Under the pieces are notes generated by a model. It did not search any database and had not been told where the DNA came from. It saw nothing but the letters and a program-made list of their open reading frames with translations. A stretch of DNA of 14,194 nt. Source: Ghiorsea sp. (lineage in GTDB: Bacteria; Pseudomonadota; Zetaproteobacteria; Mariprofundales; Mariprofundaceae). Numbering within the stretch: position 1 is the stretch's first letter; the number at the start of each line of letters is the position of its first letter. Both the position numbers and the translations under genes were made by a program. The stretch covers positions 1 through 14,194 of the forward strand of contig JALUHL010000054.1 of assembly GCA_027053695.1 (NCBI GenBank), written 5' to 3'. Positions 6,542 to 13,983 of the stretch are shown here, one piece after another.

Positions 6542-6650
6542 CCCCTGCTATAGCTGTGCTAAGGTGGTTGGCAAAAGAAGGGATAAAGCAGAATGTTCTA
6601 ATTCTGCGCCCGCTTTTGCTAAACAACGAAGATACACAGCTATATAGGGG
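6542..6650. repeat. 109-nt nested imperfect palindrome
   Basis: Five pairing blocks share one centre near 6597: CCCCT 6542-6546 with 6646-6650; TATAGCTGTG 6549-6558 with 6635-6644 (10 bp perfect); GTTG 6567-6570 with 6624-6627; GCAAAAG 6571-6577 with 6613-6619; GGG 6580-6582 with 6609-6611; and GCAGAAT 6588-6594 with 6601-6607, around a 6-base loop. This gives about 36 pairs in one long hairpin. It fills most of the gene-free stretch before xseB. It could be a miniature mobile element, a structured RNA or a processed leader; the sequence does not decide. Confidence 0.65.
6547..6574 (-). promoter_or_regulatory. Candidate promoter for the xseB-ispA-dxs group
   Basis: On the minus strand TTGCCA (6574-6569, five of six -35 positions) and TATAGC (6552-6547, four of six -10 positions) are 16 bases apart. 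It would start transcription near 6540, about 170 bases before xseB. It lies inside the palindrome, so chance cannot be excluded. Confidence 0.3.
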
Positions 6651-6742
6651 CAGGTTTTTGGTTCGTTTTTGGCTGCGCAAAAATGAACAGAAACATCTTT
6701 GCCCGTAAAAGTTTCAAGGCTAATAGGCAAAATATCAATGTT

Positions 6743-7420
6743 TTAGAACGGAACGCGCACAGCCCGACAAAGCTCTTTTACATACGGTGCGCCAAGCTCA
6801 AAGTAACCCATTACAATGTCTGCAAAGTCTTCTTCTAAAACCAACTCTGGGTCAATATCAGCAATGGCAATAAAATCTTTTCGTTTGAGCTCATCAATCA
6901 TGGGATGGTCTTGCGGATAACCTTTGGGTGCACGCTTTAATGATTCCCCACTCAAGGAAAAATGCTTACGGAATTGAGCTTCACTTTGTGCATCCATCCA
7001 ACTTTGTGGAAAGGTATCAATATGCTGACGAATCATCTTTAAACCATCTGCATGAGGATTCCATTTGCCTACGCCAATGAACACGCGACTTGGCTCAATA
7101 TGTACATAAAACCCTGGCGCATGCACATCTTTACCCTGCTCATGACGAAACTGGATGCCTATATTCGTTTTATAGGGTAGTTTATTTTTGGAAAATCGAA
7201 CATCGCGGTACACCCGCATCAAAGAACCGCCCATTTTACTGGCCTTCGCCATAAAATGTGGTGATAACCTCTCAAGTTGTGGTTTTACTTCTTCGATAAA
7301 CGCAAATGCAGGCTCTCGCACCAAGGCTTCATATTCGAGCTTATGCCCATTAAACCAATCGCGATTATTGTTCTCAGCTAATCGACGCAAATAAGAAAAT
7401 GTATCCTCGTTAAAACTCAT
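6743..7420 (-). CDS. DUF2461 family protein
   Basis: A 225-residue cytoplasmic protein of the DUF2461 (TIGR02453) family, whose function is not established. Family hallmarks are the N-terminal NNRDWFNGHKLEYE (residues 18-31), RVYRDVRFSKNKLPYKTNIG at about 69-88 and GFYVHIEP at about 103-110. No signal peptide or membrane segment is visible. I choose the ATG at 7420, with AGAGG nine bases upstream; a TTG three codons earlier would sit directly on that ribosome site. It is isolated by 154 bases from cysN and by 374 bases from xseB, each gap carrying inverted repeats, so it is probably a separate unit. After its TAA stop the same frame stays open for about 65 codons, but that stretch has no good start and coincides with the palindrome. 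Confidence 0.88.
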   Translation of the reverse strand: MSFNEDTFSYLRRLAENNNRDWFNGHKLEYEALVREPAFAFIEEVKPQLERLSPHFMAKASKMGGSLMRVYRDVRFSKNKLPYKTNIGIQFRHEQGKDVHAPGFYVHIEPSRVFIGVGKWNPHADGLKMIRQHIDTFPQSWMDAQSEAQFRKHFSLSGESLKRAPKGYPQDHPMIDELKRKDFIAIADIDPELVLEEDFADIVMGYFELGAPYVKELCRAVRVPF

Positions 7421-7480
7421 AACCAGCAACCTCTAGGCTACAATCAACAAGACTTTAATTGGATTTAGCTGGCTGAAAGT

Positions 7481-7553
7481 TTGTTTCCGTACAAGGCAAA
7501 AGCACGCAGCCTACAACTTGTAAGTGAGCACTTTTAACGCAGTACTGGAACAA
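7481..7553. repeat. Imperfect palindrome between cysN and DUF2461
   Basis: TTG-TTCC-GTAC (7481-7492) pairs with GTAC-GGAA-CAA (7542-7553) with two single-base bulges, giving 11 pairs. Inside, AAAAG (7498-7502) pairs with CTTTT (7531-7535), and TAC (7512-7514) with GTA (7520-7522). It fills about half of the 154-base gap, which otherwise shows no clear terminator for cysN and no clear promoter. Confidence 0.4.
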
Positions 7554-7574
7554 AATAGCAGTGAGATAAACCAA

Positions 7575-8855
7575 TTAGACTATCATACCTGCGCCAACGG
7601 TGTTGTTGGTGAAGCTGTCAATGATAATAAACGAACCTGTCATTCGATTATCAGCATAACTGTCGCAATTTAACGGCTGCTGCAGCTTGAACCTAATCTG
7701 TCCAATTTCATTCATCGCCAAGCTATCCGCATCTTCTTTTTCAAGCGTATGAATCTCGCGTTTGAAGACCACATCATCCACCAAAGCTTTAACCTGCCGC
7801 GTAGTATGCTTAATCATATATTTCTTACGGCGTTCCAATGGCTCATCACCAATCCAACATACGTTGGCGGTTAATGATTTCTCACCTGTGGTTGGCTCAC
7901 CCGTATGCACCAACATATCACCACGAGAAATATCAATATTATCATTCAAGGTTAAAGTAATGCTTTGCGGTGCAAAGGCTTCTTCGAGGTTGCCATCAAA
8001 GGTTACGATTTCTTTGACTGTTGAAGACAAACCTGATGGTACAACCGTAATCCCATCACCAACCTTAACCGTACCCGATGCAATTGTACCCATAAAACCA
8101 CGGTAATCAGGCAAGTCTGCAGTTTGCGGACGATTCACCAGTTGCACTGGCATACGGAATGGTTTTTCATCCAAATCATCCAGCACAGAAAGCGATTCCA
8201 AAGTCTCAAGCAAGGTATCTCCTTCATACCAATCCATGTTTTCACCGCGAATGGTCACCATATCGCCCGTAAGCGCAGACATAGGCGTGCAAATCAAATC
8301 TTTGATACCTTGTTTGGCACAGTATTCACTCATTTCTTCACGAATGTTTTCAAAGGTGGCTTGGTCATAATCCACCAAATCCATTTTATTCACTGCCACA
8401 ATCAAATGCGGGATGCCCAATAGCCCCAAGATGTGTGTGTGACGTTTGGTTTGCGCCAATACGCCATGACGCGCATCAATCAAAATAATTGCTGCATTAG
8501 CAGTGGATGAACCTGTCACCATATTGCGAGTGTACTGCTCATGCCCAGGGCAATCTGCCATGATAAACTTACGTTTTGGCGTAGCAAAATAGCGGTATGC
8601 CACATCAATGGTAATCCCTTGCTCACGCTCTGCTGACAAACCATCGGTTAACATCGCCAAATCAATGTCCGCAGCAGATGATACTGTGGTTGCACCCTTT
8701 TGCTTGCGCACTGCCATCAGCTGATCTTCAAATGCGCCTTTGGTATCAATCAATAGGCGACCAATCAAGGTTGATTTCCCATCATCCACACTACCTACCG
8801 TCACCAAACGCAACAGTTCAATTTCTTTTACCAAGTCAAAATTTGCTTTTGTCAT
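7575..8855 (-). CDS. cysN: Sulfate adenylyltransferase subunit 1 (GTPase)
   Basis: CysN is the GTPase subunit that drives ATP sulfurylase: with CysD it converts sulfate and ATP to APS. The P-loop GSVDDGKS is at residues 21-28, AEREQGITIDVAYRYF (about 75-90) holds switch I, DCPGHEQ at 101-107 is the G3 motif, and NKMD at 156-159 binds guanine. The C-terminal half has the EF-Tu-like beta barrels and ends in SFTNNTVGAGMIV. At 426 residues it lacks a fused CysC (APS kinase) domain, in keeping with an APS-reducing rather than PAPS-reducing pathway. The start has GGAAG five bases before the ATG. It is separated from cysD by 101 bases that hold a dispersed-type repeat, and is the last gene of the sulfate operon. 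Confidence 0.96.
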   Translation of the reverse strand: MTKANFDLVKEIELLRLVTVGSVDDGKSTLIGRLLIDTKGAFEDQLMAVRKQKGATTVSSAADIDLAMLTDGLSAEREQGITIDVAYRYFATPKRKFIMADCPGHEQYTRNMVTGSSTANAAIILIDARHGVLAQTKRHTHILGLLGIPHLIVAVNKMDLVDYDQATFENIREEMSEYCAKQGIKDLICTPMSALTGDMVTIRGENMDWYEGDTLLETLESLSVLDDLDEKPFRMPVQLVNRPQTADLPDYRGFMGTIASGTVKVGDGITVVPSGLSSTVKEIVTFDGNLEEAFAPQSITLTLNDNIDISRGDMLVHTGEPTTGEKSLTANVCWIGDEPLERRKKYMIKHTTRQVKALVDDVVFKREIHTLEKEDADSLAMNEIGQIRFKLQQPLNCDSYADNRMTGSFIIIDSFTNNTVGAGMIV

Positions 8856-8891
8856 CTTTTCTTCCTTAAAACCTTAAAAGCTATAGGTACA

Positions 8892-8945
8892 CACAGATAC
8901 AATGAACATGCTTAAAACATCTGCGTTTATCCGTGTCCATCTGTG
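8892..8945. repeat. CACAGAT...ATCTGTG inverted repeat with CATCTGCG/CATCTGTG direct copies
   Basis: CACAGAT at 8892-8898 and ATCTGTG at 8939-8945 are inverted copies. CATCTGCG (8918-8925) and CATCTGTG (8938-8945) are near-direct copies around TTTATCCGTGTC. The minus-strand phrase CCACAGATGGACACGGATA resembles a degenerate motif that I recall from the intergenic regions of many bacterial genomes. It fills most of the cysD-cysN gap, which is unusually long for this otherwise tight operon. Confidence 0.5.
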
Positions 8946-8956
8946 GCTAAATATTC

Positions 8957-9865
8957 TTAAAAATAACCTTCTTTCTTCTTATCTTCCATGGAATTACTTC
9001 CATGATCAATAATCCGCGTTTCCCGCTCCGAACGCTTCGACGCCGCTGCTTCAATCACAATTTCATCCATGTTCGTGGCATCCGAACGCACAGCACCGGT
9101 GCATGGGCTACAACCTAACGTGCGAAAGCGGCTCATCACCATGGTTGGCTCTTCGCCTTCCAAGTATTGATCTTTATTTTCTTCATAATAGGGAATCAAC
9201 ATATCACCACGCTCAATCATAGGACGTTCTTTAGCGAAATATAATGGTACAATCGGAATATTCTCTTCGCGAATGTATGACCAAATATCCATTTCCGTCC
9301 AGTTGGAAATCGGGAACACACGCACCGATTCACCATCATGAATCCTACCGTTATAAATATTCCAAAGTTCAGGACGTTGATTTTTGGGGTCCCACTGCCC
9401 AAACTCATCACGCATAGAAAATACACGCTCTTTAGCACGAGACTTCTCTTCATCACGCCGCGCACCACCAAAAGCAGCGTCATAACCACCTTCTTCCAGA
9501 GCATCCAAGAGCCCTTGTGTTTTCAGTGCACCACAACAGCGGGCTACGCCAAATTCTTTCGGATTCATCCCATTGTCAATCGCATCTTCATTACGACGTA
9601 CGATTAGATCGGCACCAATTTCTTTACAAAAATTATCACGAAACTCGTACATTTCTTTGAACTTAAAACCTGTATCCACATGTAACAGTGGAAACGGGAG
9701 TGGCGCAGGGTAAAATGCCTTGCGTGCCAAATGCACCAACACCGATGAATCCTTACCCACAGAATACAACATCACAGGATTTCTAAATTCTGCGACCACT
9801 TCACGAATAATATGAATAGATTCCGCTTCTAATGCTTTAAGTTGGGTTAGTTTATGTTTGCTCAT
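8957..9865 (-). CDS. cysD: Sulfate adenylyltransferase subunit 2
   Basis: CysD is the catalytic adenylyltransferase subunit that works with CysN to form APS from sulfate. It is a PP-loop ATP pyrophosphatase-fold protein: the loop is SVGKDSS at residues 35-41, followed by [10 protein letters not shown]. The fold is shared with PAPS/APS reductases, but [17 protein letters not shown], the SPCTGAVRS segment and the C-terminal [10 protein letters not shown] are characteristic of CysD. At 302 residues it is full length. The ATG at 9865 has CGAGG six bases upstream. It follows a tusA gene by 12 bases. The order tusA-cysD-cysN suggests that TusA is co-produced with the sulfate-activating enzyme. Confidence 0.96.
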   Translation of the reverse strand: MSKHKLTQLKALEAESIHIIREVVAEFRNPVMLYSVGKDSSVLVHLARKAFYPAPLPFPLLHVDTGFKFKEMYEFRDNFCKEIGADLIVRRNEDAIDNGMNPKEFGVARCCGALKTQGLLDALEEGGYDAAFGGARRDEEKSRAKERVFSMRDEFGQWDPKNQRPELWNIYNGRIHDGESVRVFPISNWTEMDIWSYIREENIPIVPLYFAKERPMIERGDMLIPYYEENKDQYLEGEEPTMVMSRFRTLGCSPCTGAVRSDATNMDEIVIEAAASKRSERETRIIDHGSNSMEDKKKEGYF

Positions 9866-9877
9866 TTTAGCCTCGAA

Positions 9878-10096
9878 TTACTTCTGAATGATGATGCGAT
9901 GTTTGCCACCACCCACTTCTTCAATAGATAGCACCTGATACCCCTGCTCTTCGCACGATGCAGGCACATTTTGCAAAGGTTCACCTTCATTCAAGATGAC
10001 TTCCAACTCCTGACCCTTATCCATCTTTGCCAGCTTTAGTTTCACTTTGACAAATGTCATCGGGCAAGTTTCGCTGGTAATATCTAAAAATTCCAT
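9878..10096 (-). CDS. TusA-family sulfur carrier protein
   Basis: A 72-residue TusA/SirA-like protein. These proteins carry sulfur as a persulfide on a conserved cysteine, here Cys11 in ETCPMTFVKVKLKLA, the CPxxx motif that opens the first helix. EVILNEGEPLQNVP (residues 32-45) is the second conserved strand. The start has AAGGA eight bases before the ATG. It lies between the dsrE2-like gene and cysD. Partner and direction of transfer cannot be read from the sequence; tRNA thiolation (as in E. coli TusA) is less likely here than sulfur trafficking linked to sulfate assimilation. It is strongly similar to the second TusA at the right edge of the window. Confidence 0.92.
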   Translation of the reverse strand: MEFLDITSETCPMTFVKVKLKLAKMDKGQELEVILNEGEPLQNVPASCEEQGYQVLSIEEVGGGKHRIIIQK

Positions 10097-10119
10097 ATTA
10101 GCTTCCTTTTATTTGCTAT

Positions 10120-10620
10120 TTATACAAAAACGATATGCGCATTTTCTGATTCATTGAGGAATGTGGCAACACCCACCACATCTTCCACTTCTTCAATCAA
10201 GTCTTTACGCTCTAACTCTAAAATATGCAATGCCATTTCGCACGCAACTAAACGCACACCCAAAGCATGGGCAGCTTCAATCAGCTCTGGTAAAGTCGCC
10301 ACATTATGCTTTTTCATCATGCCCGTCATCAAGTAAGGGCTTATACCACCAAAATTAAGCCGTGAAAGCGGCAACTTATTTCTTCCTCCCATAAGAAAGT
10401 TAAAAGCTTTTGCCAATATACCTTTGCCTAAGGCCTTGCGCCCATAATCTTTCTTCAGCACATTCAAGCCCCAAAAGGTGAAGAAAATCGTGACTTTTCG
10501 ATTGGTTGCCGCAGCCCCTGTCGCCATCACAAACGCAGCCAAAACCTTATCAAAATCACCACTGAAACAAACCAAGGTTAAATCTTTTTTATCCGCTTTT
10601 ACTTCAACTTTATCTGTCAT
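10120..10620 (-). CDS. DsrE2-like (DrsE_2 family) sulfur-trafficking protein
   Basis: A 166-residue protein of the DsrE/DsrF/DrsH-like superfamily, closest by pattern to the DsrE2 group: LTLVCFSGDFDKVLAAFVMATGAAA at the N-terminus, VTIFFTFWGLNVL at 43-55, a glycine-rich middle and the conserved Cys127 in VRLVACEMALHIL. Cys18 is a second cysteine. DsrE2 proteins occur with TusA and rhodanese in sulfur oxidisers, where they are thought to take part in persulfide transfer. Here the gene sits directly between cysH (one base away) and tusA (23 bases), with its AAAGGAG inside the end of cysH, so expression is probably coupled. Its presence in an assimilatory operon is notable. A role in passing sulfur to or from the adjacent TusA is inference. 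Confidence 0.87.
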   Translation of the reverse strand: MTDKVEVKADKKDLTLVCFSGDFDKVLAAFVMATGAAATNRKVTIFFTFWGLNVLKKDYGRKALGKGILAKAFNFLMGGRNKLPLSRLNFGGISPYLMTGMMKKHNVATLPELIEAAHALGVRLVACEMALHILELERKDLIEEVEDVVGVATFLNESENAHIVFV

Positions 10621-10621
10621 A

Positions 10622-11326
10622 TCAAGCTCCTTTCTTTGCCGCTTTTCCAGTAATCGGGTTTACATGCAAACCACATTCTGCCACAGCATCTTCCTGCTCC
10701 CACCACCAACGCCCCGCTCTCGGGTCTTCACCTACACTGATTGCTCGTGTACAAGGCGCACAACCAATGGATGGGTAAAACTTATCGTGCAGCGCATTAT
10801 ACGGCAGTTCATGTGATTTGATATAGTCCCATACATCTTGTTCAGACCAATCAATCAGCGGGTTGTACTTTTTGATACTAAATGCCGCATCATCTTCTAC
10901 TGCTTGCATGGTAGCGCGCGTTTTCGCCTGTTCACCACGCAAACCTGTCACCCAAGCCTCCGCACCTTCTAATGCACGTTTCAATGGCTTGATTTTGCGC
11001 ACAAAACAACATTGCTTACGCTTTTCAACACTATCATAAAACAAATTCACACCATCTTGCTTCACCATGCTTTCCACATCATTCGCATCGGGGAAATATA
11101 AGTCGATATCCAAGCCTTTTTCCTTACGCCACGCATCCATCACATCATACGTTTCTTGCGGCAGTCTGCCTGTATCCAAGCTGATGATACGTATATGCGG
11201 TGCATGTTGGCTGATAAGGTCTAACAGCACCACATCTTCCGCACCAAAGCTGCAAGCAAACACAACCTGATTAAACGATTGCTCTGCTTGACGTAAATAC
11301 GTTATACTCTGTTCTATCTTATTCAT
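10622..11326 (-). CDS. cysH: Adenylylsulfate (APS) reductase, thioredoxin-dependent
   Basis: CysH reduces APS to sulfite. The protein is the 4Fe-4S APS-type rather than the cluster-free PAPS type: cluster cysteines are visible as Cys106-Cys107 (RKQCCFVRK) and Cys189/Cys192 (IGCAPCTRA). The catalytic cysteine is Cys218 in ECGLH near the C-terminus, and CSFGAEDVVLLDL at 25-37 corresponds to the PP-loop region. RAGRWWWE at 203-210 is a further family signature. At 234 residues it is normal for bacterial APS reductases. The start has AAGGAG ten bases before the ATG at 11326. No APS kinase gene is present, which fits. The gene is 29 bases downstream of the fusion gene. Sulfite reductase is not in the window. 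Confidence 0.94.
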   Translation of the reverse strand: MNKIEQSITYLRQAEQSFNQVVFACSFGAEDVVLLDLISQHAPHIRIISLDTGRLPQETYDVMDAWRKEKGLDIDLYFPDANDVESMVKQDGVNLFYDSVEKRKQCCFVRKIKPLKRALEGAEAWVTGLRGEQAKTRATMQAVEDDAAFSIKKYNPLIDWSEQDVWDYIKSHELPYNALHDKFYPSIGCAPCTRAISVGEDPRAGRWWWEQEDAVAECGLHVNPITGKAAKKGA

Positions 11327-11355
11327 TTAAACCAAACTCCTTCGTACGCAACCCA

Positions 11356-13977
11356 TTAAAATGTCAAACCAATCATGGGCCACCACAAACTTGCCACCAA
11401 TAAAAACAATACAAATGCCGAAACAGAAAGCACAGCTCCATATTTCAACATCGCAGATGGGCGCACATAACTACTGGCATAAATCATAGCATTGGATGGA
11501 GTACCCATGGGTAACATAAAGGCAAACCCCGCAATAATACCAATGGTCAAAGCAATCGTAACTGGCGCAATACCCACAACCACGCCCACGGGAATAGCAA
11601 TCGGTAATACAATGGCAACAGCTGCAGCATTACTCACCCCTTCGGTAAATAAAAGTGTCACCAACACCAACAATGCAATCAACGCCAAGCCTGTGACATC
11701 GCCTGGAATTAAAGTATGAGCAAGCCAAAGGGCTGCACCAGTGTCCGATAAGGCTTTGCCAATGGCAATCGCCCCCCCATACATCAATACCACACCCCAT
11801 TGCACATGACTTTCTACATCTTTCCAATCTGCCAAGCGAAAGACAAACATCAACACCACACTCATCAAGGCAATACTTGCTAAAGCATTGGCATGCCCTG
11901 CAAAAAGCCATGCCACCACCGTACCTAAAAGCAGCAAACTCATCATCCAGCCTTTGATACTAAGAGACCCAAGCTCTAATTTTCGCTCCGTGAACTTATC
12001 TTGAACCGCTTGCATATCCAAGCGTGCGCCCTTGGTCATATGGCGTAGCAATAATGCAGCCATCAGCAATACACCCAACACCAAAGGCAATGCCGCCAAA
12101 CTCCATTGCATAAAAGAAAAACTTTGCCCTGTAAGCTCATCCACCAAAGCCAAGGCAAGCGGCCCTCTCGCACCACCAAGCAAGGTTGCCACCCCACCAA
12201 TGATGGCACCCCAAGCCAAAGCAAAAAAGATAGCTTGAGCATAAGCACTCCCTTTCTTTAACCCCAGCGCACGCACCGTTTCCCAAGCAATGGGTAAAAA
12301 CAAAGCTGCCACTGCATGTTCGGGCATCACAAATGCCATGCTTGCAGGCAAAATAAGCATGGTCATGAGTAGCCTCTGCTCACTATGGCCCGCTTTTTTC
12401 AAAACCATCAAAGCCAAACGCTCAGACAAGCCACTTTGCATCACGCCTGCCACCAACATAAACGCACCCAAAATAAAAAATACTGCAGGGTTACCAAAAA
12501 ATGCAAATACATCCGAAGCTGAAAGTACACCCAACATGGGTAACAATGCCAATCCCAGCAATGAAGTAATGGGTAGAGGAAGAAGCTGACTTACCCATAA
12601 GATTAAACACAGTACAAATATCGACAATGCATAATAACCTTGCACACTTAAACCTTGCGGCACCTCACTTTGCACCGCAAAAACAAACAAAACCGCAATC
12701 ATAAATAGGGCGGCAAATGGTTTGATTTCTTTTAATATCAACTGATGGATAGATTGCTTTTGGCTGGTTGATTCCTTCACCCGCAAGTGCCTACGTAAGC
12801 TATCTATCCATCCATCAAATTTTCGCCCTAGAGAAGATACATTCCAGCGTGTTGCCAGTGTTGCCGTTCGACTGCTATCAAGTACGCCACTTTCCATAGG
12901 CGTGAGTACGCGCCCCATATCTCTAAGCCTATGCGTAGGGATTTGCGCCTCTTCCAACAACTGATATTGTTTAAGTAATACCGTTTCAATATCATCCAAG
13001 GATGGAATACTTTGATGGGCTAACGGCGTATCTGGCAAAGGTCTGAATGGAATCAATAACGGCACTACACCTTGTGCAATTAATTTTTCCATACCCAGAG
13101 TTGTTGATGCAACTGGCTCTAAACCTACAATCAAATGACTCACCACCGCACCTGGCCTAAAAATGCTTCGCGCATGCCCTAAAGCTTTAAATACCGCTTC
13201 TTGCCCACCATGTTTGGCTTTACCTGAACATACCTCAGAAAATCGCGCTTTATCAAAGACTTCTAAGTTGCAAATAAAAATATCCAAGCCTACTGCATAC
13301 AGCGCATCAATCACGCTTACATCCTTGGGCGCAACTGTTTCCAAAGCAATTTGCCTATGCCCCAAATGACGGCGAAGCAAAGCAATCACAGGCAATAATT
13401 TCGATAACCCAGCATCATCCGATGGTGTAAACCCATTGTATAAATACACAGTATCAATCTCTCGCTCAGCCAAGGCTGCAACTACAACTTCAACCAATTC
13501 TAAAGGGTCTCGCAATGGAGGCTCTGCTTCATTAAGCATGGAATCAAACTGACAGTAGGCACAAGCTTCGCCCTTATTTGCAAAGAAGCCGCAGCCCATA
13601 AAAGGTTGCAAAATAAGCAGCTTATCATGTAAAGATGCAAAACTACCCATACGCGAGCCTTGACGTGTACGCTGCTTATAAAAGGCTGGTGCTTCAATCA
13701 ACTCTACAGTTTCCTGCTCGCCACCACACTCAAGCACAACCTTATGACCATGCACCGACGCAATCGAAAAACCACTTTCTTCTGTATAAGGCTGACCCAC
13801 AGGCACAGAACAAAAATGACCTGATGGTAAACGTAAATCCAACACGGTTTCTGCACCATTGGTCTGCGCCAACCAGCGTGAAGCCTCCGGCAAGCCATGC
13901 GGCAATGCCAAACCACGGCTCACCAAAGAAAGCTTGGTACGCCCAGGGTTGGAAAATGGATGCAGGTCGTCAGTCAT
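11356..13977 (-). CDS. Fusion of a radical SAM enzyme and a DASS/SLC13 anion permease
   Basis: One uninterrupted 873-codon frame encodes two unrelated parts. Residues 1 to about 395 form a radical SAM protein: three cluster cysteines, Cys129, Cys139 and Cys142, in FMGCG...EACAYC (Cx9CxxC spacing), then a TIM-barrel-like run with VYLYNGFTP, ALETVAP, FICNLEVFDKARFSEVC and VSHLIVGLEP (to about 345). A charged linker (about 395-418) leads into residues 419-873, a DASS/SLC13 permease with 11 or more hydrophobic segments, the second-half motif EGVSNAAA (780-786) and GTPSNAMIYAS near the C-terminus. The equivalent first-half SNT position reads PEH (552-554). The permease is full length for its family. 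Sulfate uptake is plausible from the cysH-cysDN operon, but the substrate and the radical SAM reaction are unknown. The start lies 6 bases after the upstream tusA stop without a clear Shine-Dalgarno, so it is probably translated by coupling. Confidence 0.88.
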   Translation of the reverse strand: MTDDLHPFSNPGRTKLSLVSRGLALPHGLPEASRWLAQTNGAETVLDLRLPSGHFCSVPVGQPYTEESGFSIASVHGHKVVLECGGEQETVELIEAPAFYKQRTRQGSRMGSFASLHDKLLILQPFMGCGFFANKGEACAYCQFDSMLNEAEPPLRDPLELVEVVVAALAEREIDTVYLYNGFTPSDDAGLSKLLPVIALLRRHLGHRQIALETVAPKDVSVIDALYAVGLDIFICNLEVFDKARFSEVCSGKAKHGGQEAVFKALGHARSIFRPGAVVSHLIVGLEPVASTTLGMEKLIAQGVVPLLIPFRPLPDTPLAHQSIPSLDDIETVLLKQYQLLEEAQIPTHRLRDMGRVLTPMESGVLDSSRTATLATRWNVSSLGRKFDGWIDSLRRHLRVKESTSQKQSIHQLILKEIKPFAALFMIAVLFVFAVQSEVPQGLSVQGYYALSIFVLCLILWVSQLLPLPITSLLGLALLPMLGVLSASDVFAFFGNPAVFFILGAFMLVAGVMQSGLSERLALMVLKKAGHSEQRLLMTMLILPASMAFVMPEHAVAALFLPIAWETVRALGLKKGSAYAQAIFFALAWGAIIGGVATLLGGARGPLALALVDELTGQSFSFMQWSLAALPLVLGVLLMAALLLRHMTKGARLDMQAVQDKFTERKLELGSLSIKGWMMSLLLLGTVVAWLFAGHANALASIALMSVVLMFVFRLADWKDVESHVQWGVVLMYGGAIAIGKALSDTGAALWLAHTLIPGDVTGLALIALLVLVTLLFTEGVSNAAAVAIVLPIAIPVGVVVGIAPVTIALTIGIIAGFAFMLPMGTPSNAMIYASSYVRPSAMLKYGAVLSVSAFVLFLLVASLWWPMIGLTF

Positions 13978-13983
13978 GGATAT

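Noticed and set aside
6542..6650. Integron attC site
   Set aside because: The size and imperfect palindrome would fit, but no RYYYAAC/GTTRRRY core pair is present at the ends and there is no integrase or cassette array nearby.
6408..6742. Possible small minus-strand proteins between DUF2461 and xseB, including the frame that continues after the DUF2461 stop
   Set aside because: They lack a good start and ribosome site, read through the palindrome and the ATTCCCGC hairpin (giving the typical FPRRRES translation of such repeats), and resemble no family.
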